Source: Candidatus Methanogaster sp. UBA203
GTDB lineage: Archaea; Halobacteriota; Methanosarcinia; Methanosarcinales; Methanogasteraceae
DNA: 16,222 bases
Assembly: GCA_002503595.1 (NCBI GenBank)
Contig: DASC01000051.1
Span: 1-16,222 of the forward strand
Direction of reading: 5' to 3'
The position numbers and the translations under genes were made by a program. The notes beneath the pieces are model-generated. The model had not been told where the DNA came from. It did no database searches and saw nothing but the letters and a program-made list of their open reading frames with translations. Shown piece by piece: positions 4,066 to 10,983 of the stretch (position 1 is its first letter; each line of letters begins with the position of its first letter).

Positions 4066-5620
4066 ATCGCATCGCTGCAAACGCGGCAAGAACAAGAATC
4101 CCTGCCAGTGTGAAGAGTGTAGCAATGCGCAATTCTAATTCTGTAGTGTGTAACTCGGTATCTTCTTCATGCGTTTCGATTGGCGTGTCAGCAACCGATT
4201 GTATGGCGGTCTTCTGATATACCACGATCGATGGTCTTTCTGAGAGAACGGTTCCCTCATAATCGTGCGTATCAACAAAATGCGCAGCAGCAGCCGGAAG
4301 CTCGATAGAACCCGAGCCGTTCACCTGCATAACATAACCAAAGACCAGCTCTTCCCCCTCTTTCAGGACTTTCTTCATCTTCAGATCACCGCTCAAAAAA
4401 ACAGCATCCTCTGGCAGGTAATCGGTAACATTGACGCTTGCCAGCACATTTCCGGAATTCTCAGCCCGGACTGTGACTGCGACGGTCGTAGCACCGCCTG
4501 CATCGATGACATCCGGACTCACACTTTTCGATAAACGTATCTTCGGACCGTGTACCGCGATGGACGGGGAGTTCGACCGCGCTGTGTTCGTCCTGTTGTC
4601 TGCGGTCCACCGTACAACCGCAGCAGGAAGAACGTACCCGCTCTTGCGCGGCAGTGTGGGCTTTAATCGGTATGTGAGACTCCGGCACTCGCCTGCTCCG
4701 AGATCCAGTTCCCATACAAGCGTCGAATTGTCGATCAACTCGAAATCAGGAGGCACGGTGTCGCTGACCTCGATCGGACTGATTGAGTGCATGCCATTGT
4801 TTCTCAGCGATAGTGCGACCGTGGCAATCTCATCCATGTATATATTTTTAGTTATTGATTTGGAGATTTTGAAGACGCCAGACACCTCTACCGGACAGGA
4901 TTTGACCTGATAATATCTCGTTCCTTTTATGTCGCAATACTCGATCTCCACAGTCAGATTGAATATCCGATCCTCTGCAATCGGCGGCAGTTTGAACCGG
5001 AGCGTGATCGGATCAGCGGCTACCGTATCTGTTTTAGCATCGGCTCGGTCTCCTCGCTCGATCCGGGAATGATGGTAACCGGTCTTTCCTGCGACCAGTT
5101 CGAGACCGTCGCCATCTATCCGGATATCTACATCATCCGCCCGGGCATCGCCTCTGTTCTGGATGGTGATCTCCACCGCGATATGCGAGGCGTAAGCTAG
5201 ATAATCCTCCTTATCTGTCTCGAATCGGGCATCAAAGCGCGGCAGTCCCCGCCTTTCGATCTTGATCCTTGCCCACCCCTCCTCCGGATAATCCGTCGTC
5301 CAGTCCGGGTCTGTTAATGAGAGTTCGAGCGCTGTTATCCGCACCTCATAGTCGTGGATGTAATCATCCCCGCTCTTCAATATCTCTTCGGCAACCGGGG
5401 TCCCATTTTCATACAGTTTTATCCCGACAATCTGGTTCCCGGAGTCGTTGTTTCTTGGGAAGTTGTACGCCTCGACCGTGTAGTTGCCGTTTGAGATCGT
5501 CTCGCCCAGATGGAGCTTCTTTGAGTTGCCACATGCCCACTCCAGATCGTCCTCGTTGTATGCGCAGACTACCGGACTAAGAAATAGTAGACATAACAAA
5601 AAATACAATATCCTCATCAT
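4052..5620 (-). CDS. Exported DUF11/CARDB-type surface protein with C-terminal anchor
   Basis: 522 residues. A signal peptide spans about 1-20 (LYFLLCLLFLSPVVCA). A beta-rich N-terminal domain (20-120) is followed by a CARDB-like adhesion module (about 130-245, containing ITIQNRGDARADDVDIRIDG). Two DUF11-type Ig-like repeats come next, at 250-355 (KSITKNIYMDEIATVALSLR; PPDFELIDNSTLVW) and 358-466 (KSVSPDVIDAGGATTVAV; YLPEDAVFLSG). One membrane segment at 498-516 is followed by the basic tail MRFRRA, so the protein sits outside the cell, anchored by its C-terminus. N-glycosylation sequons (such as NGT, NVT, NGS) are present. It is the last gene of the surface operon, 10 bases after the cohesin gene. 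Such repeats serve as spacers or adhesion modules in archaeal S-layer-associated proteins; the ligand is unknown. Confidence 0.78.
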   Translation of the reverse strand: MMRILYFLLCLLFLSPVVCAYNEDDLEWACGNSKKLHLGETISNGNYTVEAYNFPRNNDSGNQIVGIKLYENGTPVAEEILKSGDDYIHDYEVRITALELSLTDPDWTTDYPEEGWARIKIERRGLPRFDARFETDKEDYLAYASHIAVEITIQNRGDARADDVDIRIDGDGLELVAGKTGYHHSRIERGDRADAKTDTVAADPITLRFKLPPIAEDRIFNLTVEIEYCDIKGTRYYQVKSCPVEVSGVFKISKSITKNIYMDEIATVALSLRNNGMHSISPIEVSDTVPPDFELIDNSTLVWELDLGAGECRSLTYRLKPTLPRKSGYVLPAAVVRWTADNRTNTARSNSPSIAVHGPKIRLSKSVSPDVIDAGGATTVAVTVRAENSGNVLASVNVTDYLPEDAVFLSGDLKMKKVLKEGEELVFGYVMQVNGSGSIELPAAAAHFVDTHDYEGTVLSERPSIVVYQKTAIQSVADTPIETHEEDTELHTTELELRIATLFTLAGILVLAAFAAMRFRRA

Positions 5621-5630
5621 CCCAAACCTC

Positions 5631-6989
5631 TCATGGTCTTCTGAAGCGGATCATCGCGAAGAGAACAGTAACAATGCCAATCAGTATGTATGCTGTGATG
5701 AGGTGGTATCCGAGACGGTCGTCTCCGGTATTCGAAGAGATCTGTTTCGTGTGGAATGTGGTGTCTGATGGTGGTTGCGCCTCTGCGCTTGCAGAAGGCG
5801 AGGAAGACGAGGGCGGTGTGGGAGACGCGGAAGGTGGCTGAGCGGCTGGTGCAGGAGATGACGCCGGAGCTGATGCTGATGCAGAAAACGATGCCAAACC
5901 CGGCGCAGGAACTTCTGAAGACTCTTCGTACAGGGAAGATGCAGCAGTTCGGGTGTGCGGATCGATAAATATCGTCACTGCTTCCTCATCATCTATATAA
6001 TGTCTGGCAATCTTCTCATACTCCTCTTCAGTCCCCGGATCCTGCCATTTGATCTTAAACGAGTGCGATCCCACCTCCTCCTTCTCGAACTCGTGCAGAC
6101 CAAAGTCTCCGGTCTTGCCTGATGAGATTGTTTCGCGCTCGATAAAATCATCGTCGATGTAGAGATAGACATCCAATTCATCGTCATCGATATTCTTCAC
6201 GTAGACGTGAGCACTGATTTTATCCTCGTCCTCATCATACTCATCAGCGTGCAGAACCACAGCCGCAGCTACACTCCCGGATATCGCGCGTGTAGCGGTA
6301 TCATTGTACCACTTCTCTGTGTCAGGGTCGAACCACCCGATCCTGAAACTGTGCACCCCTTCCGAAAGTTTGTAGCTGCCAAATTCCTGTGTGGCTCCGG
6401 ACGAGATCCTGTCCTCGAACTGCTTGAAATCGTCATCGATGTAGAGGTAGACATCCAGCCGGTCGTCATCAAGGTTCTTCACATAGACATGGGTCATCAG
6501 CGATTTGATGGTTACTGTGCCGCCTGTCCATTCCGCATCTATCTGATTCCCTTCCGTATCGGTGAGATTGCCATCGGACATGTTTAACGATGTGCTGGCG
6601 TCATCTGCCCCCACAGCCCTGAAACGAACGGTTGCAAGACAGCCATCCCCGCTCGCACCACTTCCCCCGGTCACGCTAACGGTGATGTTGACCGGGCTTG
6701 AATCATCCGGGTCACCATCAGCCGTCACCGATGCGCCGCCGATCTCACCACTCCTGATAACCGTTGGCTCCACCACATCTGGATCAAACGAGAGATTGAA
6801 ATTCCCGGACTTCAGATTCCTCACATCTTTGATTCCGATTTCGACATCGAATGTACCTGACACAAATTCAGGAGCGTCGATGCTCACCGTTGTTCCGGCT
6901 GCTGCCGGTGCTGCAAACGCGAGAAGGATCAGGACCAGGACCGTCCATGCAACTGGTCTTTCATTTTTGTATGCGTACATCGTAGACAT
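5631..6989 (-). CDS. Surface protein with cohesin domain, two beta repeats, Ser/Pro stalk and membrane anchor
   Basis: 452 residues. A signal peptide lies at about 12-31. A cohesin-type domain spans 34-163: GTFDVEIGIKDVRNLKSGNF, then LSFDPDVVEPTVIRSGEI, and late strands ending in CLATVRFRAVG and GGTVTIKS. Two copies of a roughly 80-residue repeat start HVYVKNLDDDRLDVYLYIDD (167-186) and HVYVKNIDDDELDVYLYIDD (261-280), each ending with an SFxIxWxDPxTE motif. A Ser/Pro/Ala stalk runs from 352 to 415, and a C-terminal membrane helix (429-446) ends in RFRRP. Cohesins bind dockerin modules, so this protein could dock other surface proteins. Start ATG 6989 has GGTGAT upstream, and the gene begins 6 bases after the beta-helix gene. 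Function beyond binding is inferred. Confidence 0.8.
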   Translation of the reverse strand: MSTMYAYKNERPVAWTVLVLILLAFAAPAAAGTTVSIDAPEFVSGTFDVEIGIKDVRNLKSGNFNLSFDPDVVEPTVIRSGEIGGASVTADGDPDDSSPVNITVSVTGGSGASGDGCLATVRFRAVGADDASTSLNMSDGNLTDTEGNQIDAEWTGGTVTIKSLMTHVYVKNLDDDRLDVYLYIDDDFKQFEDRISSGATQEFGSYKLSEGVHSFRIGWFDPDTEKWYNDTATRAISGSVAAAVVLHADEYDEDEDKISAHVYVKNIDDDELDVYLYIDDDFIERETISSGKTGDFGLHEFEKEEVGSHSFKIKWQDPGTEEEYEKIARHYIDDEEAVTIFIDPHTRTAASSLYEESSEVPAPGLASFSASASAPASSPAPAAQPPSASPTPPSSSSPSASAEAQPPSDTTFHTKQISSNTGDDRLGYHLITAYILIGIVTVLFAMIRFRRP

Positions 6990-6995
6990 AGATCA

Positions 6996-8930
6996 TCACC
7001 TGAATGTGTTTAGTGCGTAGGCGAAAGCGAGCAGTCCGATCAGTGAATATGCGGCGATGAAGTGATGTGCCATAACCGCCTCTGCGCCCGCTGCCCCGTC
7101 TTCTTCCGCAGCGTTTCCTGAAACCATTGCCCCCTCTACATCCTGTGGCGCAGTCCTGAATGTTGTGCCTGCATCTCTGCCGGATACCGGTGCCTGATCC
7201 GGTGATTGGGACTGTGGTTGAGACTGTGGTTGAAGTTGGGGATGAGATTGGGTCGGGGTTTGCGTGTATGCTGTCGCGGCAGGAGTTGATGCCGCAGCTT
7301 TCGTCCCGCCCACCCCGGAAATTGCATAATGCGAGAACCCTGGGGTGCTGGATTCGTAGGATGCATAAGTCTCATCATAGCTTGCAGGGGTGGTGGGAGT
7401 TATTTTCCATTCTGAATCGTCTTCGTCCCACCGATAAAGTGATATATTCATGGAATCGATCCCGTTCTCCTCCATCCACCAGTTTTCCACCCTGAACCGG
7501 ATCTTCACGTCCTCTATCTCGTCATCAGGGATTGGCATGTCGAGGTTGAAGTTCTGGTAAACGAGATCGGGCGCTGGCGTGTCCACTCCTGATGCGGTGT
7601 CGTGGAGTGACTCTACCCGAACCACAACATCCGCAGCAGCACGGAGCGACTCAAACGAGATCATGGTGACAGGAATTTTTAGTTCCAGCATATCCTCGGG
7701 ATCGATCTCCTGTTCAACAAACCCGTCCACCTCCGGAATCGTCATCGTGTAACTCTCCTTTATGTTGTCCGAATCTTCGGTGGAGGCGATGCCACCATCT
7801 CCACCATCGCCATCATCTTCTGATGATGAACACCGGTACGTGCACCCGGCGCTGCCGTCATCATTGTAATTCCCTGTCGTGCCGCAGGTATTCTCGCTAC
7901 CCGCAGTCCCTGTGATCCCTTCACATACCACTATATCCACATAATCGTTTCCGCAGACGGTGTTTTCAGTTACTTCGGTGTTATGCGCCTCCCTGCAGAT
8001 CTTGATCCCCCATCCGCGACCGCCAACCGTACCTTTCACACCTCCTAACTCAGTCTCGCCTCCGCCAATACCTGAGAAGGGACCGCCGTCCCTGTTGCCA
8101 GTCACCGTGTTCTTTCTGACGATGTTATCAGGACCGCCCACCCAGATTCCGCTACCATAGTTCTCGTGCACATTATTCCCAACGATTGTGTGCGCCTCTG
8201 ACTTCTTGCACCGGAGGATGATTCCGCCCTGACCGTTTCCGTATACCTCGTTGTGGCTGACCGTGGTGTCCCTGCACATCATCTTGGTGAAGAATCCGCC
8301 TTTCGCGTTGTTGTAGATCTCGTTTCCGGTTATGAGATTATCCCATGCCCCGTAACCGCTGATCCCCATCACAAATATGCCATTGCCCCCACTTTCGCAG
8401 CTATCGCCCTTACCTTTGTTGTCGTGCACTTTGTTGTTCCGGATCGTGCTCTCAAATACGCCGATTGCCTTGATTCCGTGAACCCCGTTCTCATCACCAG
8501 TATCGGCGCCATTGTGGTGTATCTCGCAGTTCTCGATGGTGATCCGCTCAACCTTGTCTCCGGTTTCATCGTCATATCTGAGATAGATTCCGTTGCAGAA
8601 GTTCCTGATCTCAAGATTCCGTATGGTTATGCCGTCGTATGCCTTGTTATAGATCCCTGAGCGCTCTATCCCGAAATCATCGCATGTGCCCTGTGCAACG
8701 CCGTCCATCGCATACCCGTTGCCATCAATTACGATATCATCTGCTCCGATAATGAGACCGTGTCCTTCAGGGCAGACCATATTTTTGGTAAGCGTCCAGT
8801 CGCCGACCACGGTATCGCCACACTCACATACGATCCCGCCGCCACAATCTTTAGCGCTCACGGTTCCTGCTCCTGCTGCCAGCAATAACAGAACTATAAT
8901 CACGCTACTTTGTCGCATTATCAGGTACAT
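6996..8930 (-). CDS. Beta-helix (NosD-like) surface protein with PGF-pre-PGF domain
   Basis: 644 residues. Signal peptide about 5-26. A right-handed parallel beta-helix spans roughly 28-366, with the family start CGDTVVGDW...GLIIGADDIVIDGNGY, repeated PbH1 coils (NGIYLRYD, NCEIHHNG, GNGQGGIILRCK, GIWVGGPDN) and a Cys-rich end (CTYRC). After an Asp/Gly linker (370-390) comes a PGF-pre-PGF domain (about 392-540), recognised by IPVTMISFESL, VRVESL, FNLDMPIPDDEIEDVKIRFR and the Trp-rich VENWWMEENGI, ending near SSTPGFSHYAISG. A Gln/Ser/Pro stalk and a membrane helix (622-640) ending in NTFR finish the protein. PGF-pre-PGF domains are typical of archaeal S-layer-associated proteins. Start ATG 8930 has GAGGTGAT upstream, and the gene overlaps the DUF2149 gene by 26 bases, implying coupled translation. 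The beta-helix may bind or process carbohydrate, but no catalytic residue can be assigned. Confidence 0.85.
   Translation of the reverse strand: MYLIMRQSSVIIVLLLLAAGAGTVSAKDCGGGIVCECGDTVVGDWTLTKNMVCPEGHGLIIGADDIVIDGNGYAMDGVAQGTCDDFGIERSGIYNKAYDGITIRNLEIRNFCNGIYLRYDDETGDKVERITIENCEIHHNGADTGDENGVHGIKAIGVFESTIRNNKVHDNKGKGDSCESGGNGIFVMGISGYGAWDNLITGNEIYNNAKGGFFTKMMCRDTTVSHNEVYGNGQGGIILRCKKSEAHTIVGNNVHENYGSGIWVGGPDNIVRKNTVTGNRDGGPFSGIGGGETELGGVKGTVGGRGWGIKICREAHNTEVTENTVCGNDYVDIVVCEGITGTAGSENTCGTTGNYNDDGSAGCTYRCSSSEDDGDGGDGGIASTEDSDNIKESYTMTIPEVDGFVEQEIDPEDMLELKIPVTMISFESLRAAADVVVRVESLHDTASGVDTPAPDLVYQNFNLDMPIPDDEIEDVKIRFRVENWWMEENGIDSMNISLYRWDEDDSEWKITPTTPASYDETYASYESSTPGFSHYAISGVGGTKAAASTPAATAYTQTPTQSHPQLQPQSQPQSQSPDQAPVSGRDAGTTFRTAPQDVEGAMVSGNAAEEDGAAGAEAVMAHHFIAAYSLIGLLAFAYALNTFR
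7199..7263. repeat. Short Gln/Ser/Pro codon repeats of the surface stalk
   Basis: Imperfect short direct repeats (GACTGTGGTTGA and variants on the + strand) encode the Q-P-Q-S-Q stalk of the beta-helix/PGF-pre-PGF protein. Such tracts expand and shrink by slippage, so stalk length may vary between strains. Confidence 0.5.
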
Positions 8931-9267
8931 AGATCACCTCGCCGCTATCCAGCAGATATGTGGTGCCCAGTTTCTTTCCCATGCCGTAAACGTCCTCATC
9001 CGTTATCTTCTGGACCTCTACCTTCTCGCCATGCTTGATTATGATCTCCATATCCGCAGTTCCAGGATTCTTGACGATCGTGACATCCGATGTGGATGAG
9101 ACCAGTTCAGGGAGACTATGGTACGTCACAAGCGCAAGCATCAGAGCCACTGCAAAGACGATCGCCACATCAAAGAGGTTCGCCACGCCATCGAGGGGAT
9201 CCTCATCCACTCCCGAGCGACTGTTGATCTCAGACCGTCGTTTCCGCCCCATAAATCTCGTTTTCAT
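8905..9267 (-). CDS. DUF2149 protein, ExbD-like partner of the proton channel
   Basis: 120 residues with one N-terminal membrane helix (about 31-50) and a small external domain. The segment DPLDGVANLFDVAIVFAVAL (23-42) is the DUF2149 signature. D33 stands at the start of the helix in the same position as the proton-carrying aspartate of ExbD/TolR (consensus P-x-x-D-x-x-x-x-L-L-I-x-F), which makes this the likely ExbD counterpart. The N-terminus is basic (RKRR) and would be cytoplasmic; the C-terminal 65 residues would face outside. Its ATG overlaps the stop of the MotA/ExbB gene (ATGA), and an AAGGAGGGGGTG ribosome binding site precedes it. DUF2149 beside a MotA/ExbB gene and DUF2162 is a known methanogen arrangement; the ExbD assignment is my inference from topology and the conserved Asp. 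Confidence 0.82.
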   Translation of the reverse strand: MKTRFMGRKRRSEINSRSGVDEDPLDGVANLFDVAIVFAVALMLALVTYHSLPELVSSTSDVTIVKNPGTADMEIIIKHGEKVEVQKITDEDVYGMGKKLGTTYLLDSGEVIYVPDNATK

Positions 9268-9848
9268 CGATCAGCCACCCCCTCCTTCGCAATCGATAAC
9301 TCTGCCATATACTCCATGTCATCCAGGTCATGCGAGTACCACCGCTGCCTGACGCTGGCAACCGTGAGCGCGACCGCACCGATCAGAAGCCCGACCACGG
9401 TTGAGGTGAATGCGATCACCAGATTGTTTGCCAGTTGTTCGAGGTTTCCTGCAGTAAGTCCGAGGAGGGCGGGACCCAGTGGTATCAGGGTGCCCATGAG
9501 CCCGAGCATCGGACCGATCCGTATCAGAAGACGGGTGTTCCCGAGTTTCCTTCCGGCTTCTGCCTCGTACTCCTGAAGCAGCCGTCCGATTTTCACAGAG
9601 AGCGCGTTTTCATCGCGGGGGTTCCGGTGCTTTGCGATCAGTCTCTTCGTAGCCTCATAAAAACCGCTCAGATGACCTCCGTTAAACTTGTCATCGAATC
9701 CTTTGCTCCGTTTTGAGTATTCAGCGATCATGTCCCCTGCGAACACGAAACAGAGAGCAACCAGCAGTATCAGCAGTATCAGCACAGGATACAGCATCGC
9801 ATTGTTAATCGTAAGCAGAATCTTCATAAGTTCGTCCAGTAGTTCCAT
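9264..9848 (-). CDS. MotA/TolQ/ExbB-family proton channel
   Basis: 194 residues, three membrane segments: about 18-40, then after a cytoplasmic loop of some 65 residues containing SVKIGRLLQEYEAEAGRKL, at about 108-130 (RIGPMLGLMGTLIPLGPALLGL) and 140-165 (NNLVIAFTSTVVGLLIGAVA). The last segment has the Thr-rich FTSTVVGLLIG signature of ExbB/TolQ helices lining the proton path. These proteins form pentamers with an ExbD/TolR/MotB dimer in the centre and use the proton (or sodium) gradient to drive movement. The start ATG 9848 has a perfect AAGGAGGAG ribosome binding site. It is flanked by DUF2162 (12 bases upstream) and DUF2149 (4-base overlap), so the three are almost certainly made together. 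Archaea lack TonB and an outer membrane, so the driven component must be something else, perhaps a surface protein of this operon. Confidence 0.92.
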   Translation of the reverse strand: MELLDELMKILLTINNAMLYPVLILLILLVALCFVFAGDMIAEYSKRSKGFDDKFNGGHLSGFYEATKRLIAKHRNPRDENALSVKIGRLLQEYEAEAGRKLGNTRLLIRIGPMLGLMGTLIPLGPALLGLTAGNLEQLANNLVIAFTSTVVGLLIGAVALTVASVRQRWYSHDLDDMEYMAELSIAKEGVADR

Positions 9849-9860
9849 GTTACTCCTCCT

Positions 9861-10982
9861 TTATTCACTCCTGTTAGCGATTCCGATCCTCCCTCGCACA
9901 AATCCGATACTGGTCATGGCGAGGATGAAGAGAAATCCCGGGATCATATCGCTCACCGGGAAGCCTTTAATTGATATCTCCATCTCGCTCACAGGCAGAT
10001 ACGCGGGAACGAGCAGGATCGAGAGAAGATATAGAAGACCGAAGAATATCATCATGCTTCCCAGATTCGAGGGCTTCTTGCTGAACCGGGTTCTTCGTAA
10101 AACTGTGGTTATCACGATAATAGTCGAAAAGAATATGCCTCCGACGAGTAGTCCTGCTTTGAGAGCCCCCATGCCTGCAATCACAAGAAATGCGCACGTC
10201 AGAAAGATCGTTGCAAGCGATACAGGACACGGCAGTGCCATCAGGAGAAACGTTCTCCTGCTAACGTCCTTTTTTGACTGGTTCCATTTTTTAACCGTGT
10301 AGAACCCAAGAGCGAGGAGTGATATTGCTAGCGTCAGCTGAAATACCCCGAATGCAAAACCCATCCCAAAAAGTGCGTTTATCGCTTCGTAGAGAGCATC
10401 ATCCGCAACGCTGATCAATGCACACATCAGAAGCGGCACAACAAGGTAGATCGATGCGACTGCAAGAATCTCACGGGTGTTCAGTCTGGAAAACCCCATC
10501 CCGAACGCTGCTTTGCTTGAGAACTTGAGCATCCCGATGAATATCCCGAAGATCACGAGACCGCTCATCAACGACTTTTCCCTACACTCTCGTATCTTCG
10601 CATCGATCCATGAGTCGTCATAATCGGGATCGTTCTTTATGTAGTTCTCTCTTGCGAGTTCGTAGTATTCCAGGGCATTGTCGCACTCTTTCTGTCCGGT
10701 GCAGCAGTCACCAGCGAGCCGGTAGCTTGCACCAGCAGACTCATGGTCTCCTGCCATCGTGAAATTCAATGCGGCAAGCGCGTAATATTTCGATGCATTG
10801 TCCCAGTCGCTTGCGTTGCTATGATGCAGTGCGATTCTGTTATACAATACGCCTGCGCCATCATAATTTTTTACAAGTGATAATTTTTCTGCATATTCTG
10901 TGAGATTCTCGATATCTTCATGACTGCTTGCCAATCCCACCGATGAGATGACCAACAATATAAATAGTAGTCTCTTTATCAT
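9861..10982 (-). CDS. Secreted TPR domain fused to DUF2162 multi-pass membrane domain
   Basis: 373 residues. A signal peptide (1-19) is followed by an extracellular helical domain (about 25-135) of TPR/SNAP-like repeats: YAEKLSLVKNYDGAGVLYNR, then WDNASKYYALAALNFTMAGD and CDNALEYYELARENYIK, spaced near 36-40 residues. Residues 138-373 hold about seven membrane segments (138-155, 171-193, 203-226, 245-262, 263-274 with 277-296, 309-328, 344-362) and match the DUF2162 family, a putative transporter group. The conserved LPCPVSLATIF in the fourth segment carries a Cys within the membrane. Start: ATG 10982 gives a clean signal peptide; the frame is open upstream to an ATG at 11030 inside the previous gene. 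It begins one base after the previous stop. DUF2162 normally accompanies DUF2149 and MotA/ExbB in methanogens; what it transports or couples is not known. Confidence 0.78.
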   Translation of the reverse strand: MIKRLLFILLVISSVGLASSHEDIENLTEYAEKLSLVKNYDGAGVLYNRIALHHSNASDWDNASKYYALAALNFTMAGDHESAGASYRLAGDCCTGQKECDNALEYYELARENYIKNDPDYDDSWIDAKIRECREKSLMSGLVIFGIFIGMLKFSSKAAFGMGFSRLNTREILAVASIYLVVPLLMCALISVADDALYEAINALFGMGFAFGVFQLTLAISLLALGFYTVKKWNQSKKDVSRRTFLLMALPCPVSLATIFLTCAFLVIAGMGALKAGLLVGGIFFSTIIVITTVLRRTRFSKKPSNLGSMMIFFGLLYLLSILLVPAYLPVSEMEISIKGFPVSDMIPGFLFILAMTSIGFVRGRIGIANRSE

Positions 10983-10983
10983 A

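Noticed and set aside
5800..5960. Ser/Pro-rich low-complexity stretch considered as a frameshift or non-coding region
   Set aside because: The frame is continuous from cohesin domain to membrane anchor; such stalks are usual in anchored archaeal surface proteins.
9688..10302. 204-codon open frame on the + strand
   Set aside because: Antisense to the 3' part of TPR-DUF2162 and the start of the ExbB-like gene; its Ser/Ile runs mirror those genes and no domain is recognised.
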